NCBI GenBank assembly: GCA_963814955.1
Contig: CAWFEX010000013.1
Location: 248,001 to 312,000, forward strand
Direction of reading: 5' to 3'
DNA length: 64,000 nucleotides
DNA from: DATCJA01 sp963814955
GTDB lineage: Bacteria > Acidobacteriota > Vicinamibacteria > Vicinamibacterales > UBA2999
Position numbers and translations under genes: made by a program. Every line of letters begins with the position of its first letter. The first letter of the stretch is position 1. The notes under the pieces were generated by a model. It made no database searches and had not been told where the DNA came from. It saw only the letters and a list, made by a program, of their open reading frames with translations. Below, piece after piece: positions 25,717 to 34,806 of the stretch.

Positions 25717-26934
25717 CTAGAACAAGCGGAGTTGATGTGAACCGTGTGGCTTCCGTGAGACTCGGCTCTTGTCGTCGAAGACGGTGCGCCCCCCGTGCGA
25801 CCGCGAGGCTGCCCGTTCCCACGCGATTGCGGCGTTGACGTCCGACGTCGGGTCGAGCCGCTCCTCGATGGCTCGGGTAAACGCGTCAAGACGTTTCATC
25901 CCGTGCAGCTTTTCGGAATGACCGAGCTTTGCCGCGTGAAGCGACCGGCGGAGCACCGCGATGGATTGGTCATATACGTCCAGTGGAACAGGAAACGGAT
26001 GGCCGTCTTTGCCGCCGTGCGCAAACGAAAACCTCGCCGGGTCATCGAAACGCGACGGCGCACCGTGCACGACTTCCGCCACCAGCGCCAGCGACTGCAG
26101 CGTCCGCGGACCAAGTTGTTCGAGCAGCAGAAACGAGGCGAAATCGCGCAACTCGCGATCGTGAGCGAGTGCCAGCACGGCGCCGAGCCGCTTTTCGTTG
26201 ACGTCCGACGCGCGGACAGAGTGCCGCGCCGGCATCGTGAGGCGTCGTACGCTGCGAATCGTCTCGTCCGGATCGCTCCGGGCGATCGTCAGGAGGGCGT
26301 CCTGGGCAGTCCGCGCACGCGAATCCACCAGATTCATGACGGTGCCGACATGTTCTCCGACTATCGCCGAATGCGGATCGGCAGTGAAATCGCGAACCGA
26401 CGCCGAGTGCCAGTGATAGCGCCGGGCGAGCCCGCTGTCTCCGTTCATTCCCTGTTGCACGATCGCCCAATCGCCTTCGGACGTAAGGACGAACGAGTGC
26501 AGATAGATCTGGAAACCGTCGGCGACAGCGTTGTTGTCTATGCGGGCGGTCAGGCGGCTGATCCGGACCAGCGAGTCGCCGTCGAGACTGTTTCGATCGG
26601 CGAGCGCACGCAGTTCGTGCGGAGTGTTGCGCGAGTGTTTGCCGCGACCGCCGCAGATGAAGATTCCCAGATCGCTGGCGCGCCGATTGAGTCCCTGCTT
26701 CAGCGCTCCCATCACCGACGTCGTGATGCCCGAGGAATGCCAGTCCATCCCGAGAACCGCTCCCAGCGCCTGAAACCAGAACGGATCGCTGAGCCGGGAG
26801 ATGAATGCAGCTCGACCATAGTGATGGACCACACTTTCGGTCACAGCCGTACCGAGCGTCACCATTCGGGTCGCCAGCCACGAAGGGACGCGCCCATAGT
26901 GGAGAGGGAGATCCGCGAAACCGGATCGAGGCAC
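25717..26934 (-). CDS. DUF763 domain protein
   Basis: A 405-residue protein matching DUF763 over its length: PRSGFADLPLHYGRVPSWLA at the N-terminus, GMDWHSSGITTSVMGALKQG, FICGGRGKHSRNTP, GFQIYLHSF, QQGMNGDSGLARRYHWHS and LVAEVVHGAPSRFDDPAR. DUF763 is a full-length family known mainly from archaea and thermophilic bacteria, with no proven function. The start is a GTG directly before the conserved PRSGFADLPL; no better start exists. Likely a single gene. Confidence 0.88.
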   Translation of the reverse strand: MPRSGFADLPLHYGRVPSWLATRMVTLGTAVTESVVHHYGRAAFISRLSDPFWFQALGAVLGMDWHSSGITTSVMGALKQGLNRRASDLGIFICGGRGKHSRNTPHELRALADRNSLDGDSLVRISRLTARIDNNAVADGFQIYLHSFVLTSEGDWAIVQQGMNGDSGLARRYHWHSASVRDFTADPHSAIVGEHVGTVMNLVDSRARTAQDALLTIARSDPDETIRSVRRLTMPARHSVRASDVNEKRLGAVLALAHDRELRDFASFLLLEQLGPRTLQSLALVAEVVHGAPSRFDDPARFSFAHGGKDGHPFPVPLDVYDQSIAVLRRSLHAAKLGHSEKLHGMKRLDAFTRAIEERLDPTSDVNAAIAWERAASRSHGGRTVFDDKSRVSRKPHGSHQLRLF

Positions 26935-27275
26935 GGTTCATTTTTGCACGCGCAAAGTGTGGGGGCTCACGCGTATCGAACATGGCGTCCAATCTCATCA
27001 GCAGATTTGTCGTGCAAAGCGATTGACCGGTGCCGACACATCAGCTAACGTCGCGGACGCGAACACATAACAGCGATCTGGCGACGGCTGATTGTCCATC
27101 TCAGTCCTCTCCTCGGCGTCGATCGCGCGCCCGCTGGCAGACAGTAGGGCACGTCGGATTCTCGGCACCTTGCCCCTCATCCAGTTATGGCAGTGTGCTG
27201 TCCGACGTGCTGACGGCAGGACCTGTGTGTTGCGGACGCGGCTGGATGCTCGCCGTGGAAGGACCAATAGTCACC
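26935..27275. other. Intergenic stretch without a recognised gene
   Basis: This 341-base divergent gap lies between the DUF763 start and the TIR gene. Open frames here lack recognisable products. No strong promoter, repeat or RNA structure was seen. Promoters for both flanking genes must lie here. Confidence 0.6.
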
Positions 27276-28922
27276 ATGCCTGATGTGTTTCTCAGCTACG
27301 CCCGGGAGGATCGCGAGCGTGCTCGGGTTCTGGCGGGCGCGCTCGAAACACAGGGCTGGTCCGTCTGGTGGGATCGCAAGATCATCGCAGGCGACACATT
27401 CGACGAAACAATCGAGGAGCAGCTCGCGACCGCCAAGAGCGTCGTCGTGCTCTGGTCGGAACAGTCGATCGGGTCCGAGTGGGTGAGAAACGAGGCAGCG
27501 GCTGCGTCCGAACGAGACGTCCTCGTTCCGGTCCTTCTGGACAACGTCAAACAGCCGCTCGAATTCCGGCGCAGACAAGCGGCCGACCTGACGCGCTGGG
27601 CTGGCGATCCGAGGGATGTTGAATTCCAAGGGCTCGTCGAAGGCATCGCCGCAAAGACGCGAACGCCGTTGCGGCCTCGAACGACGCCGCCTGTCATTGA
27701 ACGCGCATGGCATCGTGTGCGGTTGAAGCCGGCACTTGCCGCGCTGGTCCTCATCGCGGGCGCCGCCGGGTACCTGATTTGGACGGTCGTGGGCCGCGAT
27801 GGCGCCGTTGTAGTCGATGAACCCGGCGTCGATCGACTGAAAGTCGTCAACGCGGCAACGTCCGATGGCCGCGATCGCGACGCCCCATTCATGCTCACTT
27901 TCGGTACGGTGCTGAAAATAAGTCTGGAACCGGACCAGGAGTACTTCCTGCGGCTTTCGGAAGGTGCGGAAGCGGTCAAGGTGGTGCTCGACATGAGACG
28001 CGTCGACTTACGAAACAGCAACCTTCAGAGCACACTCTCTGGCCTCAACCAGGACGGGACGGTGGCAGAAGAGCGTCTGATCGATTTCAACGAGATAGAC
28101 GTTGGCGCCAGAAAGACAGCCTCGTGGTCGACGAGACGAACGACGCCTGTGGGTTTCAAGCTGCTGAACGGCAACGTGCCGGCGGATTTCTGGCTCAGCG
28201 TGCGCCGGGAGCCGGCGCCGCAGTTCGTGCCTTTCTTCGGCGACGTCGTGCCGCAGCGGTTGCCGCTCGGCGAAGAGGCATCCGGAGTGCTCGAGCGCAA
28301 TGAGGACGCCTATTACCTGGTACCGCTCGGGCAGGGCGAGATTCAGGTCGTCGTCGATTTCGCCAATGCGGAGAGGCGGAAGACGAATATTCAAGGATCG
28401 GTCGCGCTCCTCGATGTGGACGGTGGAAATTCCAGGGAGATTGTCCGGTTCAATGAAATCGAGGTCTCTTCTCGCAAGATCGGAACCTTCGTGACTCGAA
28501 CACCTGGTTCCATCATCGTGAACGTTCAGAACGACGACGACCCTGTCAGATTCGACTTGAGGCTCATTGCAGCCCCAGCCGGGAATACGGACATCAAACC
28601 GATCCTGCGGCGTTCGAGGGACATCAGCGGCAAATGGGTCGCGGAGGCGACCAGGAGCGGGCAGCGCCCGTTCCAAATCGAGCTCGAGCTCGACGTCATG
28701 AATGACCGGCTGTTCGGCACCGTGCACTACCCATCCGGCGACGCGGGCATCCAGGACGGCGAGATCGAAGGGGATCGGATCCGTTTCCGGACCGTGCACA
28801 CGCCTCAATTCGACGCAGCACCAGCCGAAATCAGATTCGACGGCCAGATTACCGGCGAGACGCTGCAATTGATTCTTCAGGATTCCACGGGGGTCGCACG
28901 CGTCACCGCCCGCCGCCGCTGA
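27276..28922 (+). CDS. Membrane-anchored TIR protein with duplicated beta domain
   Basis: About 548 residues. N-terminal TIR domain (2-125): VFLSYAREDRERARVLAGAL, WSVWWDRKIIAGD, SVVVLWSEQSIGSEWVRNEA, where Glu73 is a candidate NADase residue. One transmembrane helix (about 152-171) follows. The distal region holds two similar beta-rich units, marked by RLIDFNEIDVGARKTASW and REIVRFNEIEVSSRKIGTF, then a third beta-rich unit (about 450-548) starting ISGKWVAEATRSG. With this topology the beta units would be outside the cytoplasm and the TIR domain inside. The ATG at 27276 begins the TIR fold; an in-frame start at 27246 is possible. Confidence 0.8.
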   Translation: MPDVFLSYAREDRERARVLAGALETQGWSVWWDRKIIAGDTFDETIEEQLATAKSVVVLWSEQSIGSEWVRNEAAAASERDVLVPVLLDNVKQPLEFRRRQAADLTRWAGDPRDVEFQGLVEGIAAKTRTPLRPRTTPPVIERAWHRVRLKPALAALVLIAGAAGYLIWTVVGRDGAVVVDEPGVDRLKVVNAATSDGRDRDAPFMLTFGTVLKISLEPDQEYFLRLSEGAEAVKVVLDMRRVDLRNSNLQSTLSGLNQDGTVAEERLIDFNEIDVGARKTASWSTRRTTPVGFKLLNGNVPADFWLSVRREPAPQFVPFFGDVVPQRLPLGEEASGVLERNEDAYYLVPLGQGEIQVVVDFANAERRKTNIQGSVALLDVDGGNSREIVRFNEIEVSSRKIGTFVTRTPGSIIVNVQNDDDPVRFDLRLIAAPAGNTDIKPILRRSRDISGKWVAEATRSGQRPFQIELELDVMNDRLFGTVHYPSGDAGIQDGEIEGDRIRFRTVHTPQFDAAPAEIRFDGQITGETLQLILQDSTGVARVTARRR

Positions 28923-28988
28923 CCAACCGGCGTTCAGCGCCGCAGGTCGGGTCACCGCGCACGTGCGTCCGAGAGCCGGGGCGCGAAT

Positions 28989-29633
28989 CTATCGCAATTG
29001 GAAGGTGACCGTAACCGTCATCACCACCGGCACGGGCTCGCCGTTGAGCCGCGTAGGGTTGAAGAGCCACTGTCGAACCGCCTCCACGGCAGCCGCATCG
29101 AGGAGCGGAACGGATCGAAGCACTCGGACGTCCCGTACGGTTCCGTCGATTCCGATAACTGCCTCGAGAATCACGGTTCCCTTGATTCGTGCCACGCGGG
29201 CAACCTCTGGATAAACAGGCGGCACGTGGTGAACTCGCTCGGGCCTGGTAATGGCGCCGCCCACTCGAACCGGTTCCCGATCCTGCGGTGCCGGCGGCGG
29301 TGGCAGCGGCACGTCATTGACGATGCTATTGAGCGGCACACCGTCAATCAGTGATGGGCCAACGTCGAAAGGTTCGGGAAGCGTGGGATCGGCTTCGGGC
29401 TGCACACCCTGTGGTTCCTGAACCGGCGCCGCGCTTGACGAGGCTCTGTTCACCGGCTTTTCACGCGCGCGAAAAGCTGGTGGAGGCGATGGCACGACAG
29501 GGATGACGTGGACGAACTCGACAACGCGATGAGGCTCGGGAAGCTCGCCGGTGGCAAACAGCGGTATCCCAAGAACGAGGGCAAGAAAAACGAGATGAGC
29601 GGCGACGGACAATGCCAGCGTGACGGCACGCAT
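28989..29633 (-). CDS. TonB-family energy transducer
   Basis: A 214-residue protein with an N-terminal transmembrane anchor (VTLALSVAAHLVFLALVLGI), a proline-rich periplasmic linker (VVPSPPPAF, PLPPPPAPQ) and a C-terminal TonB domain: VPPVYPEVARVARIKGTVIL, VIGIDGTVRDVRVLRS, AVRQWLFNPTRLNG. It would couple the proton motive force to outer-membrane receptors. No exbB, exbD or receptor gene adjoins. AAGGAGGG six bases before the ATG supports the start. Confidence 0.9.
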   Translation of the reverse strand: MRAVTLALSVAAHLVFLALVLGIPLFATGELPEPHRVVEFVHVIPVVPSPPPAFRAREKPVNRASSSAAPVQEPQGVQPEADPTLPEPFDVGPSLIDGVPLNSIVNDVPLPPPPAPQDREPVRVGGAITRPERVHHVPPVYPEVARVARIKGTVILEAVIGIDGTVRDVRVLRSVPLLDAAAVEAVRQWLFNPTRLNGEPVPVVMTVTVTFQLR

Positions 29634-29793
29634 GAGAGCCCTCCTTGCCGTGTTTTACGGCAACAGCGGATTTCACAATCCGCCACACAGGAAGGCCACG
29701 CCGGCGCGACCCTGTTATATGAATTCGACACCGGTCCACGATGAGAGTTCCTCAGCTAATCGACGAAGAGGCGTTGCCCGCCCGTTCGAGGCG

Positions 29794-31410
29794 CTAGTCT
29801 GCAGGGGCAGGTAAACACTGCCATGCGCGAAACGAGCCCGTAAGGAGCGGTTTCCATACAACCGTCCGGCCGACGCTCTCTTGCAAGTGCATGCTGAGGA
29901 TTTCCAGACGACCCGGTTCACTGATGACGAGCACCGACGGATCGTCACAGATTGCCGACGGGAATGCCGACAGCCCGGACGCTTGAAGAAACGCAAGGAA
30001 CTGTGGGCTCTGGTTGTTCCGGCTCAACCGAATCGTGAGCAATCGAACTTCAGGCTGGTGAAACGGTCTCCACCAGTGTTCTTCCGGAAACGTATCCCGG
30101 TGAATCACGACAAGGGAAGGGTTCAGGGCGGCGAGTGCGGCGCCATCGGCGTCTACCTGAAGGCTGTGACGATGGTTGGCGGCCATGGCCGCGAACACGG
30201 TTCGCGCCTGATATCCACACAGGACGAGCGTCACGACAAGGACGAGCGATGCTGATTTCTTGCTCAGGTGTTCGGAACGCATGGTGGCCAGGACAACGCA
30301 CACGAAACAGGCAATCATCGGTGCCAGCAGTCGAAACGGAAGGCTTTTGAAACCAACCTGCACGGCCAGGCAAAAAACGAGAAACGACAGGGCCATGGCC
30401 AGTGTCACGCCCGAATCGTGTCGACGCGACCATAGACTGACGATCAGGAGAAGTCCGACCAAGGCGGGCCAGACCTCATTCAAGCGTTCGGATACGTTTG
30501 CCGCGTCGAGGATCCACAGCCGCTGGATTGCGGCCGTCACATAATCGAGTGGTGTCAGCCGCGCCACGGTCGACTCATAAAAATCCCGAACGGGTTTCAC
30601 GCTGAAACGGTCCGGATTCACGCCCCACGCCTGTTCCAGCATCAGCCAATCGTCGGCAGTCCATCCCACCGCACGCCTGGCCCCGCCAATGTTTACCTCG
30701 CTCGGCAGCACCGATTGCCAGTTCCAATCGAACAGCGCCGTGACGAGGTCGTTCAGTTCGCGATAAGCGTCCCATTCCGGCCGCATCTTGTAGAGAGCGA
30801 TATCGGCAAGATGAAGTACTGCGAAGAGACAAAGGGATGCGACGAGCAGCGCGCCCGCTGCCGCGATTCCACGCCGTCGCGCCTGCATGGCGCGCGGCAA
30901 CAGGCACATGCTGACCGTGAGCGCGCCTGCCATGGCGCCGCCGGATCGCAATAGCAGGCCGAGAACCAGCAGTGCTGCTGCCATGAGCAGGACCATCCGG
31001 CGAGTTGGAGCCTCACTTTGAAGCTCAGACCAGGCGAGTGCGACCGCAGCCCCTCCGGCTATCGTGGCGCTGATGGTGTATTGCACGCTGCCGACCAGCG
31101 GCAGCATCGCCGCGGTTGCCGTTGCCGCCGCCGAGAGACGAAACGTTCTGGAAGACGACGAACCCCAGACCAGCGTTACGAACACGGCCGCACCCCACAC
31201 GAGTGCTGCAGTCACTGTGATGTCCCACGCATAGGCCGCAGGCCAGACCTGACGGACCCCGACGAGGAGCCAGCCGAGGATTGCGTTTGGCAGCAGTGCA
31301 AACCCGGTGGGCGGCTGACCGGGGATACGGGTTCCTTCCAGGACCGCACGAATTGTTGCGTCGTCGTTGGTGTCGTACGCGGGCGGAATCCACAGCCACA
31401 GAGCCAGCAC
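29794..31410 (-). CDS. Polytopic membrane protein, GT-C-like topology
   Basis: About 538 residues with ten or more hydrophobic helices and an acidic loop after the first helix (PPAYDTNDDATIRAVLEG), reminiscent of the first extracytoplasmic loop of GT-C glycosyltransferases. A C-terminal soluble segment contains DGAALAALNPSLVVIHRD. No definite family. The first in-frame start (GTG 31410) lies inside the first membrane helix: the preceding codons still encode hydrophobic sequence (EWATFGVAAALVVCAV). A GTG at 31480 with a GAGGGG site opens another frame that joins if one base near 31452 is dropped, so the true N-terminus is probably there. Confidence 0.65.
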   Translation of the reverse strand: MLALWLWIPPAYDTNDDATIRAVLEGTRIPGQPPTGFALLPNAILGWLLVGVRQVWPAAYAWDITVTAALVWGAAVFVTLVWGSSSSRTFRLSAAATATAAMLPLVGSVQYTISATIAGGAAVALAWSELQSEAPTRRMVLLMAAALLVLGLLLRSGGAMAGALTVSMCLLPRAMQARRRGIAAAGALLVASLCLFAVLHLADIALYKMRPEWDAYRELNDLVTALFDWNWQSVLPSEVNIGGARRAVGWTADDWLMLEQAWGVNPDRFSVKPVRDFYESTVARLTPLDYVTAAIQRLWILDAANVSERLNEVWPALVGLLLIVSLWSRRHDSGVTLAMALSFLVFCLAVQVGFKSLPFRLLAPMIACFVCVVLATMRSEHLSKKSASLVLVVTLVLCGYQARTVFAAMAANHRHSLQVDADGAALAALNPSLVVIHRDTFPEEHWWRPFHQPEVRLLTIRLSRNNQSPQFLAFLQASGLSAFPSAICDDPSVLVISEPGRLEILSMHLQESVGRTVVWKPLLTGSFRAWQCLPAPAD

Positions 31411-31553
31411 TGCACAGACAACGAGCGCGGCCGCAACGCCGAATGTCGCCCATTCGAATTGCCGTACCTGTGTCCTTCACCTCAATTTCCCCTCGAGGCG
31501 CAGATGCCCGTATCCTGTGTCACGTGGCGCGGAAAGACGCCACAACAACATAC

Positions 31554-32738
31554 ATGGCAACCTCAACCCGCATACAGGCGGCGGACGCGGCCTTTGCCGC
31601 CGTCAAGCGATTTTATTCGTCCTCACGTTACTCAGAGCGGCGGTCGGACCCAGGAGTGTCCGATTTCACCTTCGGCAATCCGCACGAACTGCCGTTACCC
31701 GGCCTCGTGTCAGCGATTCGCGAACGCGCACAGCCGCGCGACAAGAACTGGTTTGCTTACAAGGCGAGCGAAGCGGAACCTCAAGCGTTCCTTGCCGAAC
31801 ATGTGGGTCGAGAACTGGGACTGGCTTTCGATGCCGAAGATATCGCGCTGACGACAGGCGCCTTCGCCGCCATCATGGTGGCGTTTCATCATGTCCTCGA
31901 CGCCGGCGACGAAGCCATCTTCTCGGAGCCGGCATGGTTCTGCTACGAGCCACTGCTGCTCGCTGCGGCTGCCGTGCCGCGCAAGGTTGCTCTGAGCGCG
32001 CCAACATTCGATCTCGATCTTCCGGCTATTGACGCGGCGATCGGCCCGAGAACGCGGCTCGTCATCGTCAACTCGCCGCATAATCCAACCGGGCGCATTT
32101 ATTCGCGCGAGGTGCTGACGGACCTGGCAGACGTTCTGGAGCGAGCCTCCACGCGCGTTGGTCACCGAATCTACCTTCTCTCGGACGAGCCGTATCGCCG
32201 GCTGCGATTCGACGGCAGGGCGTTCCACAGTCCGGCGGCTGTGTATCCATGGACGTTCATTTCCTACAGCTACGGCAAGGTCCTGCTGGCCCCCGGCCAG
32301 CGGCTCGGCTATCTGGCGATTTCGCCGCTCATGCCGTACCCAGAGCGTCGGGCGTTCCGCGACTCGATGCTGTCAGCGCAAATGGCGCTTGGCTGGTGCT
32401 TTCCGAACGCCGTCATGCAATACGCGGTGCCGGACCTGGAGACGCTGTCCATCGATCGACCCGCGCTGGCCCGACGACGCGATCGCCTCATGAGCGTGCT
32501 GGGCGAGAGCGGTTACGAGGTTCTGCCGCCGGAAGGCACGTTTTATCTGTGGAGCAGGTGGCCAAAAGGCGATCCATTGCAGCTCTGGACCAGGCTGGCT
32601 GACCAGAACGTGTTCGTCCTGCCGGGCAGCCTCATGAACGCGCCGGATTATTTTCGAATCAGTTTGACCGCGTCCGATGCCATGGTCGAGCGCGCACTCG
32701 AGGCGTTCCGAGAGGTCGGGCGCCACTCATACGCGTGA
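31554..32738 (+). CDS. Pyridoxal-phosphate aminotransferase, class I/II
   Basis: A 394-residue fold-type I aminotransferase. Visible elements are ALTTGAFAAIMVAFHHVL, the Asn and Pro of VNSPHNPTGRIYS, the Asp-x-x-Tyr cofactor contact LLSDEPYRRLRF, the Schiff-base lysine in SYSYGKVLLAPGQRLGYLA, and the substrate-carboxylate Arg in DYFRISLT. Substrate specificity cannot be read from this. The start ATG at 31554 precedes the conserved region by a normal distance. Divergent from the membrane protein at 31.4 kb, with only 73 bases between the proposed starts. Confidence 0.9.
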   Translation: MATSTRIQAADAAFAAVKRFYSSSRYSERRSDPGVSDFTFGNPHELPLPGLVSAIRERAQPRDKNWFAYKASEAEPQAFLAEHVGRELGLAFDAEDIALTTGAFAAIMVAFHHVLDAGDEAIFSEPAWFCYEPLLLAAAAVPRKVALSAPTFDLDLPAIDAAIGPRTRLVIVNSPHNPTGRIYSREVLTDLADVLERASTRVGHRIYLLSDEPYRRLRFDGRAFHSPAAVYPWTFISYSYGKVLLAPGQRLGYLAISPLMPYPERRAFRDSMLSAQMALGWCFPNAVMQYAVPDLETLSIDRPALARRRDRLMSVLGESGYEVLPPEGTFYLWSRWPKGDPLQLWTRLADQNVFVLPGSLMNAPDYFRISLTASDAMVERALEAFREVGRHSYA

Positions 32739-32792
32739 TGTCCGCTGCGGCCACAGTGACGTTCGCGGATCGCCGGGCGCTGGAGTCGCGAC

Positions 32793-33305
32793 GTGCTTAA
32801 GCGCAGGCACATCTACGTGCTCCTGTTCGCGGTGCCTGCGCTGCTCGTCTCACTGATCGCGGCGGCCATGGTGCTGGCCGCAACAGCGGGCGCCCTCTGG
32901 CTGTTCGTGTTCGGCGACAATCCCTGGCCGCCGGTTGCAGACACGCTGCTTGGAGCCGTGCTCTTCCTGGCAGGTGTGGGGGTGTGGCTTGGGCTTCTGT
33001 TCGTTGCCTATACCGTTGGCAAGCAGGAGGAACTTCGCTCCACGCTCAACATGCGTCACGTAGCTCTGTCCGTTGGCGCCACGATTGTACTCATCGCGGT
33101 GATCGTCGCGCGGGTGACGGGTGTGCAGATCTTCGGAACCGCGAGCGACAGTCTAATCTGTTCGGACCTCTGTCGGGCACAGGGTTTCCCGGCCAGCGGC
33201 ACGCCACCGCGGGATTCGGGCGACCGCACCTGCAGTTGCTACGACGATCAGGGAAGAGAGGCAAGACGAGTTCCCCTTCCAGGCGCGGCTTCGAGCAACC
33301 CGTAA
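32793..33305 (+). CDS. Membrane protein of unknown function
   Basis: A 170-residue protein with three hydrophobic helices (about 7-38, 45-72 and 88-106) and a polar C-terminus with a cysteine cluster (DSLICSDLCRAQG and RTCSCYDD), which could bind metal or form disulfides. I do not recognise the family. Start is GTG at 32793, immediately before the first basic residues and helix. It follows the aminotransferase by 54 bases on the same strand and may be co-transcribed. Confidence 0.55.
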   Translation: MLKRRHIYVLLFAVPALLVSLIAAAMVLAATAGALWLFVFGDNPWPPVADTLLGAVLFLAGVGVWLGLLFVAYTVGKQEELRSTLNMRHVALSVGATIVLIAVIVARVTGVQIFGTASDSLICSDLCRAQGFPASGTPPRDSGDRTCSCYDDQGREARRVPLPGAASSNP

Positions 33306-33493
33306 CACAGGCAACCTGGCGCACGCGCCGCTCGTGAAACAGGACATCGGTGGCACTTCGTCGCCTCGACGAGGATGACACGCAAAGGCTGTTCGCGCGC
33401 CGACCGCACCACATACGGCGGCGATCTGCACTCGTCACCTGGTACCACACTTGCCCAGGTATCAGGTGCGCCTGTCCTCACAAGGGAGCGATT

Positions 33494-34123
33494 ATGCGAC
33501 GCATCTCCGGATTTCTCTCGTTCCTGGTTGTCGCCGGGGTCCTCGTCATCGGGCCATCCGATGTCGCCGCACAGGAGCGCGCAGCGATCGAAGGGTTCGG
33601 CGGGCTGTCTCTCAACAACGCGCTGCAGTCGACGTCTCTGGCGCCGTCGCTGGGCGGCACCGTGACCTACAGCGTCGTGCCAAACATCCAGTTGGTCGGC
33701 GAAGCAGGCCGACTGAGTAATGTGCTCCCGACCCTTTCGGGGACGGTGTTCTCCGTAACCGGTACCGGCGTGAGTGCGTCCGCGTTCTATGGAGAGGGAG
33801 GCGCCCGGCTGCTCCTGGCTCCAGACTCGGCGTTCACCCCGTATGCGGAAGCGACCGCCGGGATAGCACGGCTGGACATCCGCAGCGACCGGCTCAGCCC
33901 CGTGGCGAATGCCGCGACGTCGATTGCTCTTGGATATGTGGGCCGAACCACACCGACGCTCGGCGCCGGTGGGGGTTTTGTGATTCAGGGAGGGCCGATC
34001 CTCTTCGACGTCGGCTACCGCTACAAGCAGCTGTTCGCGAACGACGTCATGCGTTTCGCCCTCGGGTTTGGACAGCAGTTGCACACCCATCAAGTGCGGG
34101 TCGGGCTCGGCGTGCGGTTCTGA
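33494..34123 (+). CDS. Outer-membrane beta-barrel protein
   Basis: A 209-residue protein with a signal peptide (MRRISGFLSFLVVAGVLVIG, cleavage near VAAQE) and alternating amphipathic strands typical of small eight-stranded barrels (GFGGLSLNNA, TYSVVPNIQLVGEAG, ASAFYGEGGARLLLA, AYAEA-type strand PYAEATAGIARLD). It ends in phenylalanine (VGLGVRF), the usual signal for barrel assembly. Function unknown. Purines (AAGGGAG) lie just before the ATG. Confidence 0.8.
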   Translation: MRRISGFLSFLVVAGVLVIGPSDVAAQERAAIEGFGGLSLNNALQSTSLAPSLGGTVTYSVVPNIQLVGEAGRLSNVLPTLSGTVFSVTGTGVSASAFYGEGGARLLLAPDSAFTPYAEATAGIARLDIRSDRLSPVANAATSIALGYVGRTTPTLGAGGGFVIQGGPILFDVGYRYKQLFANDVMRFALGFGQQLHTHQVRVGLGVRF

Positions 34124-34126
34124 TAC

Positions 34127-34257
34127 GTAGTGTCCGCCTTCACCCCTCGACGATGCTCGGGGTGCCCTGAGCGTAAGTCGAAGGGCAGGCGGACCTCGCG
34201 GTCCGGCTAAAGCCGGACACTACGTCTGCTGGGTCCGGCTAAAGCCGGACACTACGT
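34127..34257. repeat. Dispersed repeat, second copy plus tandem palindromes
   Basis: The part 34141-34192 is nearly identical, in reverse, to the core at 15915-15965. It is followed by two copies of a TCCGGCTAAAGCCGGACACT palindrome unit (34201-34224 and 34233-34256), and starts with TACGTAGTGTCCGCC, so both ends carry the TAGTGTCCG word. It lies between the 3' ends of the barrel and bactofilin genes. Confidence 0.8.
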
Positions 34258-34282
34258 CTGCTTGGACACAACGAATGTGTGA

Positions 34283-34645
34283 CTACGAGGGTGTGACGCC
34301 CGCCTGATGGCGCGCAACACGCGCCGCGATTGTCCGGCGATTCATGTCGATCCTGCCGTTGAACCCCGCGCCCTCGAGGATGACCACGTGGTTTGCACTG
34401 ACGTTCCCGGTGACCGACGCGGAAACCGCCATCTCGACGTGTTCAGAGGCGGAAATCGAGCCGCGGACAGTGCCGCGGATATGAACGCGCTTGCCGCGGA
34501 TATCCGCTTCGATGTGCGCCTGATCGGCAATCGTCACGATGGCATTCGGGACGTCGATGTTGCCTTCGACGCGACCCTCGATGAGCACATCCTCATCGCT
34601 GCACAGTCTGCCGATGATATGTAGTGGGGCTGGAATGGTGACCAT
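34283..34645 (-). CDS. Bactofilin
   Basis: A 120-residue polymer-forming cytoskeletal protein. The right-handed beta-helix core shows the regular six-residue spacing of bactofilins: IGRLCSDEDVLIEGRVEGNI, VTIADQAHIEADIRG, VHIRGTVRGSISASEHVEM, GNVSANHVVILEGAGFNGRI. Bactofilins self-assemble into filaments without nucleotide and organise cell shape or envelope enzymes. No M23 peptidase partner adjoins it here. Start at ATG 34645; the ribosome site is weak. Confidence 0.9.
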   Translation of the reverse strand: MVTIPAPLHIIGRLCSDEDVLIEGRVEGNIDVPNAIVTIADQAHIEADIRGKRVHIRGTVRGSISASEHVEMAVSASVTGNVSANHVVILEGAGFNGRIDMNRRTIAARVARHQAGVTPS

Positions 34646-34806
34646 GGTGGTGGAGTGCGAGCCTCAGTCTACGCGTCCACATGTGTCCGCGCAACCAGTT
34701 CGTGTGACAGCATGCGGCAGGAAATTCAACCAAAGCACAGCTGTTAGGCGTTTTTCATGTTCACGCGTCTGACACGCCATACCAGGACGGAACCGACGAT
34801 GTGAGC

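Noticed and set aside
25795..27048. A 417-codon frame opposite DUF763
   Set aside because: No domain pattern, and DUF763 is conserved end to end.
9308..28922. Anti-phage defence island around the two TIR genes
   Set aside because: No nuclease, methylase, cyclase or other defence partner adjoins either gene, and the two are 16 kb apart among housekeeping-type genes. Signalling is as likely.
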